Positions 19,229 through 27,387 of a stretch of DNA of 64,000 bases are shown piece by piece. Both the position numbers and the translations under genes were made by a program. The stretch's first letter is position 1, and the number at the start of each line of letters is the position of its first letter. The notes under the pieces were generated by a model. It searched no databases and was not told where the DNA came from. It worked only from the letters and a program-made list of their open reading frames with translations. Source of the stretch: Ohessyouella blattaphilus (lineage in GTDB: Bacteria; Bacillota; Clostridia; Lachnospirales; Lachnospiraceae); contig NZ_JAMXOC010000009.1 in assembly GCF_024721265.1 (NCBI RefSeq), positions 36,193 to 100,192 on the forward strand, read 5' to 3'.

Positions 19229-19981
19229 CTACTCCTTATCATTTATCTTTTGTGCCAGTAGGCAGATCCGTTCGCTTTCAACATTTGGTTCTACTTCCTG
19301 ATAATCGTCAAACTCACCCTTTATGGTAAACCCTACCTCTTCTAAAAGGAACCGTATCTCCCCGAGCTCATAAGCTCTCTGGGTATGGACTTCCCGGTGT
19401 CGCCGAAAGAGTTCCCCCTCTTCCTGAAGAAAAAACGTTACCTCGTATTCGTTTAAGCGCTCTTCCTCGTCGTAGTAATTATCCCAGATAAAAGCCCCAT
19501 CCTCGCGACTCTCAGCGATGGTCTCTTCCCCAATAATATCCCGGTATTTATGAACCGTATTAAAATCAAAAAAGAACACACCACCCTTTTTAAGATACCG
19601 ATACGCTCTTGCAAAAACCTCTTTAAGCTCGGCAGGGCTTAGCAGGTAATTAAGCGTATCACAGGTGCTGATAAAGGCCTCTACCTTATCAGGAAGCTCT
19701 AGCTCCCGCAAATCCTGATTCAGATACAGAATCGACGCTGCTTTCCCAGCCGCAATACTCAGCATCTCTGGCGATACCTCAACGCCCATCATCTGGTAGC
19801 CTTGCGCTTTCATAAGCCTCGTCAAAACTCCCGTTCCACAGCCAAGATCGACCACTACGCCGCGCCTTATATCCTCATTATGTAATTGTCTCGTAATAAA
19901 CCCAGCCCAGTCCTCATATGGAACATTATCCATAAAAAGATCGTAGACTGTCGCAAAGTCAGTATATTCGTTCATCCCCAT
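19229..19981 (-). CDS. Class I SAM-dependent methyltransferase
   Basis: About 250 residues. Motif I is VVDLGCGTGVLTRLM, followed by GVEVSPEML at the ribose-binding acidic position, with FFFDFNTVHKYRDI further on. This is the small-molecule type common before hslO in Firmicutes; the substrate is not evident. Two ATGs open the frame, 19981 and 19975. Neither has a ribosome site; a possible extended -10 (TGGTACAAT) ends at 19982, which would put the transcription start at ATG 19975 and make the mRNA leaderless. Confidence 0.85.
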   Translation of the reverse strand: MGMNEYTDFATVYDLFMDNVPYEDWAGFITRQLHNEDIRRGVVVDLGCGTGVLTRLMKAQGYQMMGVEVSPEMLSIAAGKAASILYLNQDLRELELPDKVEAFISTCDTLNYLLSPAELKEVFARAYRYLKKGGVFFFDFNTVHKYRDIIGEETIAESREDGAFIWDNYYDEEERLNEYEVTFFLQEEGELFRRHREVHTQRAYELGEIRFLLEEVGFTIKGEFDDYQEVEPNVESERICLLAQKINDKE

Positions 19982-20004
19982 ATTGTACCACAGATTTGTA
20001 AATG

Positions 20005-20032
20005 AAAAAAGAAGGCAACCGCCTTCCTTTTT
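20005..20032. terminator. Terminator, ilv operon end
   Basis: GAAGGC-AACC-GCCTTC, a perfect 6-bp stem with A6 on one side and T6 on the other, so it works on both strands. On the minus strand it is the first classical intrinsic terminator after ilvE, about 155 bases past the stop. Confidence 0.8.
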
Positions 20033-20034
20033 TG

Positions 20035-20163
20035 TGTAATAGGAAAGTTCTTTGAACTTTCCTATTACATAAAAAGCGCTCCGCTAAGGATGCGCACTTC
20101 GGCGATAGGAACTTTGTGCAACAGCACACGCCGAAGGCGCAAGAATTTGCGGAACGCAAATTC
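20035..20163 (-). repeat. Multi-hairpin intergenic block after ilvE
   Basis: A run of perfect or near-perfect palindromes with no gene. 20035-20069: a perfect 16-bp stem (arm TGTAATAGGAAAGTTC) with a 3-base loop. 20092-20140: a long-range stem, GCGCACTTCGGCG with CGCCGAAGGCGC, enclosing TGTGC-AACA-GCACA. 20143-20163: GAATTTGCG-GAA-CGCAAATTC. A small AGCG/CGCT stem lies between. It could be a dispersed palindromic repeat, a small non-autonomous element or the structured 3' end of the ilv mRNA; the function is not known. Confidence 0.6.
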
Positions 20164-20180
20164 TATTTTACCACTTCTAA

Positions 20181-21209
20181 TTATGCCTTTATCTCATGAA
20201 TCCAGCCTTTTGGAGCTTCAATCTCACCCATCTGGATACCCGTTAACGTATCGTATAGCTGCTTGGTTACTTCTCCCATGCCTTCCATGCCACTGGGCAA
20301 CAGAATCTCCTTACCGTGGTCAACGATTTTACCTACCGGTGAAATCACCGCTGCGGTGCCACAAAGACCACATTCTGCAAATTCTCCTAATTCAGAGACT
20401 GGAACCTCTCGTTCTTCTACAGTAAGACCTAAATACTTTTCGGCCACCTCCATTAGAGAACGTCTCGTAATCGACGGTAAAATGGTATTAGACTTAGGTG
20501 TAACCACCTTTTTATCCTTCGTAATAAAGATAAAGTTCGCTCCGCCCGTCTCTTCTACCATCGACTTTGTAGCCGCATCAAGATACATATTCTCATCAAA
20601 GCCTAAGGTATGAGCTTCTACAATCGCATGAAGACTCATAGCGTAGTTAAGTCCTGCTTTCACGTGCCCCGTGCCGTTTGGTGCCGCCCGGTCTTCATCA
20701 CAAATTCTTAATGTAAGAGGCCTAACCCCGCCCTTAAAATACGGGCCAACTGGGGTGGCAAACACCCGGAACTGATACTCTTCGGCTGGCTTTACCCCGA
20801 TTACCGGGCTACTGCCAAACATATACGGTCTTAAATAAAGAGTCGCTCCCGAGCCAAAAGGAGGTACGTAGGCCCCATTGCTACTGACCACTTGATCGAC
20901 CGCGTTAAGAAACTGACCTTCTGGCAATGGCGGCATCTCTAGTCTCTTAGCCGAATTATTAATCCGCTCCGCATTGAGATCTGGCCGAAAGGTCACGATT
21001 CTGCCATCCTTAGTGGTATACGCCTTTAACCCTTCAAAGGCCGTCTGCGCGTACTGCAGAACCCCAGCGCACTCGCTTAAAACGATATTCGCCTCTGTGC
21101 TAAGCGCCCCTTTATCCCATGCCCCATCTTTATAATTACTTACATAACGATAATCGGTCGGTATATAAGTAAAGCCGATATTTGCCCAGTCTAATTGCTT
21201 CTTTTCCAT
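20181..21209 (-). CDS. ilvE: Branched-chain amino acid aminotransferase
   Basis: PLP enzyme (class IV aminotransferase) for the last step of Val, Ile and Leu synthesis. 342 residues. The opening LDWANIGFTYIPTDYRYV, FEGLKAYTTKDGRIVTFRPD, and GTGHVKAGLNYAMSL with the PLP-binding Lys identify the long bacterial/eukaryotic-type BCAT; ETGGANFIFI and CGTAAVISPVG complete the site. Last gene of ilvB-ilvN-ilvE, 32 bases after ilvN, under the same T-box. Confidence 0.96.
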   Translation of the reverse strand: MEKKQLDWANIGFTYIPTDYRYVSNYKDGAWDKGALSTEANIVLSECAGVLQYAQTAFEGLKAYTTKDGRIVTFRPDLNAERINNSAKRLEMPPLPEGQFLNAVDQVVSSNGAYVPPFGSGATLYLRPYMFGSSPVIGVKPAEEYQFRVFATPVGPYFKGGVRPLTLRICDEDRAAPNGTGHVKAGLNYAMSLHAIVEAHTLGFDENMYLDAATKSMVEETGGANFIFITKDKKVVTPKSNTILPSITRRSLMEVAEKYLGLTVEEREVPVSELGEFAECGLCGTAAVISPVGKIVDHGKEILLPSGMEGMGEVTKQLYDTLTGIQMGEIEAPKGWIHEIKA

Positions 21210-21241
21210 TCCTACACTCCTTCTCCTTACAAGCTGTCTGT

Positions 21242-21757
21242 TTATCTTTCCATTACACTAATCGATTCAATGCCGACGCTACCACCGCGTACCACTTCAA
21301 TCGTCTTATACTCTTCCTTCATCAATTTGATAACGGCGTCGTTCTTCGCCCCCGTCTGCACAAACTCTAATAGTAAGCTATCTTTGCCGTAGTCGATTAC
21401 TCGGGCCTTAAAGGTATCCGCAATCTGAAAGAGGGACACTTTATCCTCTTTGGTACACTTCTTAACCTTTACGTAAAGGATTTCCTTCATCCGCACGAAA
21501 ATATCCGTAAAATCAATCACCTTAATCACTTCCACCATCCGGTTCAGTTGCTTCTTGATCTGCTCAAACGTCTCATCGTCGCTGACCGTGGCTATCGTCA
21601 TCCGCGACACACTCGGATCTTCCGTCGTCCCTACCGTCAAACTATCTAGATTATAGGATTTTCCCGAGAAAAGTCCGGATATCTTTGATAATACACCCAC
21701 TTGGTTCTCTACGTAAAGAGAAATCCAGCGTTTTCTAATCGTCGTTTCATTACTCAT
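21242..21757 (-). CDS. ilvN: Acetolactate synthase small (regulatory) subunit
   Basis: Regulatory subunit carrying the valine-binding ACT domain. 171 residues from ATG 21757. The ACT signature is WISLYVENQVGVLSKISGLF, followed by NLDSLTVGTTEDPSVSRMT. A further ATG at 21778 overlaps the ilvB end and the ribosome site; GGAGGAG lies 6 bases before 21757, so that start is used. It lies 14 bases after ilvB. Confidence 0.95.
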   Translation of the reverse strand: MSNETTIRKRWISLYVENQVGVLSKISGLFSGKSYNLDSLTVGTTEDPSVSRMTIATVSDDETFEQIKKQLNRMVEVIKVIDFTDIFVRMKEILYVKVKKCTKEDKVSLFQIADTFKARVIDYGKDSLLLEFVQTGAKNDAVIKLMKEEYKTIEVVRGGSVGIESISVMER

Positions 21758-21771
21758 CGTCTTCTCCTCCT

Positions 21772-23481
21772 CTAACAATCCATAATCATATCTTCTAGGG
21801 TTCCCCCTGGTTGCACCATGGGATAAACCAAGTCATCAGGGTCAATAATAAATTCGATTACAGCGGTCTTTTTGCTCTTTACAGCTGCTTCGAAAGCCGG
21901 TCTAATCTCTTCCTTCTTTGTCACCCGAATACCTAGGGCCCCGTAGCTTTCTGCTAGTTTGACAAAATCCGGAGTATACTCCCACTCCCCGTTCTCCCCA
22001 GCTTTCCCCGGCGTCTCGTGGAGATTCGTCATGGAGTAACGCTTACCGTAGAAAAGCTTCTGCCACTGCCTTACCATTCCTAACACGTTGTTATTAAAGA
22101 TACAGTTAATAATCGGTAATTCTTGAATCGTCGCGGTAGCCAGCTCTTGGGAGTTCATCTGAAAGCCGCCGTCACCAGAAATCGAGACTACGGTCGCGTC
22201 TGGATTACCAATCTTCGCCCCGATGGCCCCTGGAAGCCCAAAGCCCATGGTGCCCAGACCACCAGAAGTTACCAACCGCTTCTTTTCATTTAAATCTAAG
22301 AACTGGGCGGTAAACATCTGCTGCTGACCTACATCGGTAACAAAGATCCCTTCTTTAAAGAAATCATTCATCTCATCTAAAATATCTTTTGGTGTCATGT
22401 AAGGCTTTTCTTTAGCCGTCAAAGGGTGTTCCTTCTGAGCCTCATCAATCTCCTTAAGCCATGAATCCTGCTTGTTTTCGCTTACGTATTCTAGCATCTT
22501 GGTAATGGCGCTTTTGGCATCGGCAACGATTGGCACCTCTACCTGCACGTTTCTAGAGATTGCCGAGGTATCGATATCGATATGGACAATCTTTGCTTTT
22601 GGCGCAAAAGAATGGAGCTTTCCTGTAATACGGTCATTAAATCGAGTCCCGATCGAAAACAAAAGGTCACAACTGTTTACCGCCTTATTGGCAGCATAAG
22701 CTCCGTGCATTCCCAGATTCCCAATATAAAGAGGATGATCCGTAGGAATCGCTCCCTTTCCCATAATCGTGGTGATTACCGGAATCCCTGTCTTCTCAAC
22801 TAGCTTCTTAAAGACCTTATTGGCATCTGCAATATTAACCCCGCCACCGGCTAGGAATAATGGCCGCTTGGCATTTTCTAGCATTTTAATCGCTCGCTTA
22901 AGCTGTCCGATATGAGCATTCGTATTGGGCTTATATCCCCGAATATTTACCTCTTCTGGATACTCCGCTGGGCCTAGCTCAGCCATCACATCCTTTGGCA
23001 AATCAATCAATACGGGTCCCGGTCGTCCCGTTCTGGCAATGTAGAAGGCTTCTTTGATGATCCTTCCTAAATCTTCTCGGTTACGCACCGTCAAACCGTA
23101 TTTCGTAATCGGTCTGGTAATCCCCACAATATCGACTTCCTGGAAAGCATCATTACCGATTAAGTGACGAGCAACCTGTCCGGTAAAACACACCAGTGGC
23201 ACGCTATCGTAATTCGCTGTCGCCAGCCCTGTAACTAAGTTGGTAGCTCCCGGTCCGCTAGTAACGAGGCAAACCCCCACCTTACCTGTCGTCCGGGCAT
23301 ACGCATCTGCCTCGTGGACTAAGGCCACTTCTTGTCTAGGCAGGATGACCTTCGTATAGTCTTGTTTATACAGTTCATCACTGATGTCAATGGTACAGGC
23401 TCCGGGATAACCGAAGATGGTATCAACCCCTTCTTCTCGTAAAGCCTTAACCAATAATTTGTTTCCGCTAATCTTCCTCAT
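21772..23481 (-). CDS. ilvB: Acetolactate synthase large (catalytic) subunit
   Basis: ThDP-dependent enzyme that condenses pyruvate to acetolactate or, with 2-ketobutyrate, to acetohydroxybutyrate. 569 residues. The ThDP activating Glu is in ILPRQEVALVHEADAYAR, the ThDP/Mg motif is SISGDGGFQMNSQELATA with NNNVLGMVRQWQ, and the FAD-linked central domain has IGTRFNDRITG. All three domains are in the normal order. First gene of the operon, following a T-box leader. Confidence 0.97.
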   Translation of the reverse strand: MRKISGNKLLVKALREEGVDTIFGYPGACTIDISDELYKQDYTKVILPRQEVALVHEADAYARTTGKVGVCLVTSGPGATNLVTGLATANYDSVPLVCFTGQVARHLIGNDAFQEVDIVGITRPITKYGLTVRNREDLGRIIKEAFYIARTGRPGPVLIDLPKDVMAELGPAEYPEEVNIRGYKPNTNAHIGQLKRAIKMLENAKRPLFLAGGGVNIADANKVFKKLVEKTGIPVITTIMGKGAIPTDHPLYIGNLGMHGAYAANKAVNSCDLLFSIGTRFNDRITGKLHSFAPKAKIVHIDIDTSAISRNVQVEVPIVADAKSAITKMLEYVSENKQDSWLKEIDEAQKEHPLTAKEKPYMTPKDILDEMNDFFKEGIFVTDVGQQQMFTAQFLDLNEKKRLVTSGGLGTMGFGLPGAIGAKIGNPDATVVSISGDGGFQMNSQELATATIQELPIINCIFNNNVLGMVRQWQKLFYGKRYSMTNLHETPGKAGENGEWEYTPDFVKLAESYGALGIRVTKKEEIRPAFEAAVKSKKTAVIEFIIDPDDLVYPMVQPGGTLEDMIMDC

Positions 23482-23523
23482 TCTCTCTACCTCCTTCTAA
23501 TGTAAGGTGACCCGTTAGTGCAT

Positions 23524-23812
23524 ATAAAAAGCCCTAAGCCGTTCAATTAAACAGCTTAGGGCGAATAATACTATCCGTGGTACCACCTAAATTCAAAGAT
23601 TGCTCTTTGCACTCATGCCAATACGGGAATCTCTTCCGATATTGCCCCTCGGTAACGTGAGGATAACGTTGAAGCCTACTAAAGATTACTCGTTCGGTCC
23701 ACTGCTCAAAGGCTACTTCCCAATACCCATCACGAAGATTCTCACCAACCATCTTCTCTCTTTGCTTCCGTAGTAGAGGTACTCCTCCTTGTCATTGCAT
23801 TTGTCTGATAAT
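23524..23812 (-). ncRNA. T-box leader of the ilvBNE operon
   Basis: Transcribed towards ilvB. The T-box itself is AGGTGGTACCACGG (23588-23575), and it is followed by a terminator stem GCCCTAAGC...GCTTAGGGC with TTTTT (23562-23526). The AGAGAG of stem I (near 23760) and the ACGTTATCC...ACGTTACC pair of stem III are visible. By position relative to GAA and TTTGAGC, the specifier codon is probably GTA (Val) at 23716-23714, but this is tentative. Uncharged tRNA should release termination when the branched-chain amino acid is short. This fills most of the 416-base gap upstream of ilvB. Confidence 0.9.
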
Positions 23813-23819
23813 TAAAGCC

Positions 23820-23848
23820 ATTATATTAAATCTTTAGTTTATTGTCAA
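23820..23848 (-). promoter_or_regulatory. Consensus sigma-A promoter of the ilv T-box leader
   Basis: TTGACA (23848-23843), 17 bases, TATAAT (23825-23820) on the minus strand: both hexamers and the spacing are exact consensus. A strong constitutive promoter is expected when control is by attenuation. Confidence 0.95.
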
Positions 23849-23897
23849 TATCTTTTCGCAGAAGATATTATAAATAATGCCTTTGGACGATAATTTA

Positions 23898-24782
23898 CTA
23901 TATATCGTTTATAACAGGTTGCACATATTCAATAACATCTGCTACAGTCAAAGCTATCGTTCTCTCTGGGTAGAAACGGTCCAGATACATAATAAGGTTC
24001 TCGTCATATTTTCCTGGCTTAGACTTTAAAATATATGCAAAAAACTTAATGATTTTAAGCTGTGGATTTCGCCTCTCTTCTTCACTCCTACCACTCCACA
24101 TACCTTTACTATGAATTCTATACGTTGACAAAACCTCATCTAAAAAACCGATTTTCCCACTCCAAGAGATGACAAAATGCGTTAACCAATCTCCCGTAGC
24201 AATATATACTAATTCTATCGGATATTGATTATATGTCACTTGGCGGTAAAAACAGTTGTTGACACTTCCAATAGGATTATATTTTGAAAGTTGTTCGTCC
24301 GTTATATATCTTACGCCACCCCATTCTGACAACTCTTGCTGCTCAGGATGTATAAAAGTTTCTCCAGATTCCTCAAATAATAAATTCATTTTACTAAAGC
24401 TCATTAAGAATTCTTTATTTGCCGTCAAAAAATTCACATGTTTTTTTATAAAGAAGGGTGTTGTCCAGTAATCATCCCCTTCTATTCTACAAAAAAACTC
24501 GCCATCAAAATTTTTATACATCTGGCTACGATATATAGGCGCGATGTCAGGGCCAAGATTGTATGCATTATAGTATCTAGTAATTTTATATTTATGTTTT
24601 CGATTCCACTCATGAATTGTTTCTTCAATAATTTCTCGAGTTCTATCTGTGGAAGCATCATCAAAAATAACTAATTCTAATTTACCATTATATTTCTGTG
24701 AAAAAATACCTTCAAGACACTGCTTTACATATTTTTCATGGTTATACGTAATCATTGCCACAACAACTTTTTTCCTATACAT
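23898..24782 (-). CDS. Family 2 glycosyltransferase
   Basis: GT-A fold, inverting glycosyltransferase that probably adds a sugar during surface polysaccharide assembly. 294 residues from ATG 24782 (GGGGAG just upstream, overlapping the end of the previous gene by 8 bases). The start VVVAMITYNHEKYVKQCLEG and LVIFDDASTDRTREII are the GT2 nucleotide-sugar site; FFCRIEGDDYWTTPFFI holds the DxD-like motif. No membrane helix is seen. Visibly AT-rich, like the next two upstream genes. Last gene of the polysaccharide cluster. Confidence 0.9.
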   Translation of the reverse strand: MYRKKVVVAMITYNHEKYVKQCLEGIFSQKYNGKLELVIFDDASTDRTREIIEETIHEWNRKHKYKITRYYNAYNLGPDIAPIYRSQMYKNFDGEFFCRIEGDDYWTTPFFIKKHVNFLTANKEFLMSFSKMNLLFEESGETFIHPEQQELSEWGGVRYITDEQLSKYNPIGSVNNCFYRQVTYNQYPIELVYIATGDWLTHFVISWSGKIGFLDEVLSTYRIHSKGMWSGRSEEERRNPQLKIIKFFAYILKSKPGKYDENLIMYLDRFYPERTIALTVADVIEYVQPVINDI

Positions 24783-26031
24783 TATTTCTCCCCTCCCCTC
24801 TTTCAAGAATCCTTTTAAAATAATTCATTTTCTCTATATGCAATAATTTTTCTTTTTTACATACATCAGCCAACTGACTACTCATAGATTTAATAATTTC
24901 CTCGAAGTCATTTTTAACGCGTTTCAATGCATGCCTAACATTTTTACATATAAAGTCCTCTCCATAAGTATCATCTATTAGCATTTTCAAAAGTCCATAA
25001 CTCTTGCAATAGTAGTATCTACTGTCGCCTAAAACATCCTTTACTATTTGCATACATGGTATCTTGTTATTTAACGCTAATAAAAACAAGTGGTAGCGCT
25101 GACATATCACAAATTCAGCATTAGATACCACTTCTAACGCAACTTCAATTGGGAGAAAAGAGTTCTTTTCAAAATTAAATACTGTTTTAATTTTTACATT
25201 TTCCTTTATAAGATGACTCATCTGATATTCTCCACCGTATTCTTTATCCAGCGGAAGAAAAACCACATCGATTTTGTGCACCTCTAAAAAATAATCAACG
25301 AATTCCCGGATATCTTCTGTCAAATCTTCCATTTCTACTAACGAACTGCTAAGCTCTATAACTATATATTTCGCTGGTAAATCGAGTGATCTTTTGCGAC
25401 TAAATAAATCAGACGTCACACCATACAAATCATCTATAATCACTTCAATTTCTTCGGAAACACCTATACTCCGCATAAAACTAGGGGACAAATAATTATC
25501 CCTTGATGCATACTTCACGTTTCTAAGTGTAGAGAAAAAAGCACGAAACGTTTCTGACTGATCATCAAACGGTCCAAATGTATTCCCAAGAAAAAAAATG
25601 GGAATTCCGATCTCATTAGCTAATAGAATAGTACCCATTATCGATAAAGACTTATACAAACGATGGCGAGCCAACCATAATTTATTAAAATAGCCTCCTC
25701 CCGTAACAATCAACACATCAAGCCGTTTCAACTGTTCTTTTACATCTGTGCTATTTTCAATTCGCTCGACAATATCAAGCGGCATATACGTCTCGTCCGC
25801 AAACTCAACTTGATATTCCCTCCCTAATATTGGTTGATATGTATCATTTACTTCTACTTGTATTACATTGAAATCTCCTGTCGGAAAATACTCATCTATC
25901 ACAGCACTAACCCCAGCTTTATTATAGGTAAACAGAAGCCCTTCCTTAGTATTGATATTCATTATATCATTTACCAACATTGCATAATCACCAAAATTCA
26001 TATCACCAAATGGTCCGACATATCCTATCAT
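24775..26031 (-). CDS. Polysaccharide pyruvyl transferase family protein
   Basis: Member of the polysaccharide pyruvyl transferase family (CsaB/WcaK-like), which transfers pyruvate from PEP to a sugar as a ketal. 418 residues. The start IGYVGPFGDMNFGDYAMLVN carries the NxGD motif; ASRDNYLSPSFMRSIGV is the family SRD segment; FVICQRYHLFLLALNNKIP near the C-terminus is the usual Arg-His motif. Pyruvylated wall polymers are the anchors of SLH domains, so this gene could connect to the SLH proteins further on. It overlaps the GT2 gene by 8 bases. AT-rich. Confidence 0.82.
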   Translation of the reverse strand: MIGYVGPFGDMNFGDYAMLVNDIMNINTKEGLLFTYNKAGVSAVIDEYFPTGDFNVIQVEVNDTYQPILGREYQVEFADETYMPLDIVERIENSTDVKEQLKRLDVLIVTGGGYFNKLWLARHRLYKSLSIMGTILLANEIGIPIFFLGNTFGPFDDQSETFRAFFSTLRNVKYASRDNYLSPSFMRSIGVSEEIEVIIDDLYGVTSDLFSRKRSLDLPAKYIVIELSSSLVEMEDLTEDIREFVDYFLEVHKIDVVFLPLDKEYGGEYQMSHLIKENVKIKTVFNFEKNSFLPIEVALEVVSNAEFVICQRYHLFLLALNNKIPCMQIVKDVLGDSRYYYCKSYGLLKMLIDDTYGEDFICKNVRHALKRVKNDFEEIIKSMSSQLADVCKKEKLLHIEKMNYFKRILERGEGRNNV

Positions 26032-26043
26032 TAAAGTCCTCCG

Positions 26044-27345
26044 CTAAAAAAAATTCCAATCCAATAAACTCTCTATCATATCTACATCAAAAGTTGGTAT
26101 CCCATGTATTTCTCTTATCTCTTTTCTTTCTGAAAAGGAATCATCAATAAAAATAGCATTTTTTTTCTTTATATATCTACACTTCTTGTCGCTTCGTTCA
26201 ATTTGAATAATTTCTGTAAATAACTCTTGCGCTATTGCATGTTTTTCCAAAGTCTTCTGTATATCTCCGTCATGCTTGGTCAAAAGATATATCTCTTTGC
26301 CCTGTGTCTTTGCTTGATATAAAACTGCAATCAAAAGTACATTTGGACGATCTCTAATTACTAAAGTATCATCAAAATCCACGTATATTGCATTATAATA
26401 ATGTTCGATTTGATAACGACTTATAAATGCTCTATCGACTTCAATATCATAATCATTACAATTGATATCAAGAGTAATTCCTAAAATTTCATATATAGTT
26501 AATAACGGAAAATTTACACCTTGGTTTCTAGACAGACCCATGGTTCCTGGAATTCTTGCAGAAATTTCTAATAACTTGTAATCTCCATTCGTATCCTTGC
26601 GCACTTGAAAAAACCATGCGCCAATAAACACTAGTTTTCTGTTTATCGTTTTGGCGATATCTAATAATTCTACGTCCAACGCAGTTTTTTTTGAACGAAC
26701 ACTTATTCCTATACGAGTTCGTTTCCTTACTCTAGGCTGTACGAAAGCAATTTCTCCATTAGATCCAGTAAAACAATCAACCGTGTACTCTTCACCTGGT
26801 AAATATTCAGCTAATAAATAACTATCCTTATCCACCAATTGTTCCAATTCCTCTCTTGATTCAACTCTTCTCGCACCTATAGAGCTATGACCAATTCGTG
26901 GTTTGATAAAAATAGGAAACTCTTTACCTTCCACTTTACTTGTGAACATACGTGGAATAAAACTTTCTGTCGAAAAGAAATTATATGTCAACAGCTTGTC
27001 ACGGCAAATCTCAATGGTTTTTAAAGGACTCGTTACTACCCTCGTACAAATATCCTCAGCAGCTTTTGTTAAAATATACTGAACTTCATCATTGGCTGGG
27101 TATAAAAAATCAATTTTCAAGTTTTCTAAAACCTTGTTTAATTCATAAATAAAAGAAGCGTCCGTAACATAAGGGAGTTGTGGCGACACATGTTCATATA
27201 TAAATTTTGTATGATCATCGACACTAGTTGCCCCCCACACCTCTATATTTTTGCAATACTTTAAAGCATTATTAATTTCAAGTCCCACTTCGCTCCCAGC
27301 CGGAAATATCATTATCTTTATTGCTTCTTTACTTCGATTGTTCAA
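26044..27345 (-). CDS. ATP-grasp ligase fused to a HAD phosphatase-like domain
   Basis: 433 residues, two enzymes in one chain. Residues about 10-310 form an ATP-grasp ligase: a CPSase-like N-domain, the ATP loop FIKPRIGHSSIGARRV (about 146-161), and Mg site LLEISARIPGT (Glu about 260). Residues about 318-433 form a HAD domain: DFDDTL with the nucleophile and acid/base Asp pair (323, 325), the motif II Thr in LLTKHDGD (356), and FIDDSFSE (401-402). It starts with TTG behind GGGAGG. Neither the substrate nor the link between the two activities is known; the place in a polysaccharide cluster suggests attachment of an amino acid or other acid to a sugar intermediate. Confidence 0.8.
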   Translation of the reverse strand: MNNRSKEAIKIMIFPAGSEVGLEINNALKYCKNIEVWGATSVDDHTKFIYEHVSPQLPYVTDASFIYELNKVLENLKIDFLYPANDEVQYILTKAAEDICTRVVTSPLKTIEICRDKLLTYNFFSTESFIPRMFTSKVEGKEFPIFIKPRIGHSSIGARRVESREELEQLVDKDSYLLAEYLPGEEYTVDCFTGSNGEIAFVQPRVRKRTRIGISVRSKKTALDVELLDIAKTINRKLVFIGAWFFQVRKDTNGDYKLLEISARIPGTMGLSRNQGVNFPLLTIYEILGITLDINCNDYDIEVDRAFISRYQIEHYYNAIYVDFDDTLVIRDRPNVLLIAVLYQAKTQGKEIYLLTKHDGDIQKTLEKHAIAQELFTEIIQIERSDKKCRYIKKKNAIFIDDSFSERKEIREIHGIPTFDVDMIESLLDWNFF

Positions 27346-27387
27346 CAGAACCTCCCTTAATTCAAATACTCTATTATTGCTCAGTCA

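Noticed and set aside
23543..23752. 69-codon frame between ilvB and its promoter, possible leader peptide
   Set aside because: It runs through the T-box stems and antiterminator; conserved RNA motifs explain the sequence and there is no run of regulatory codons.
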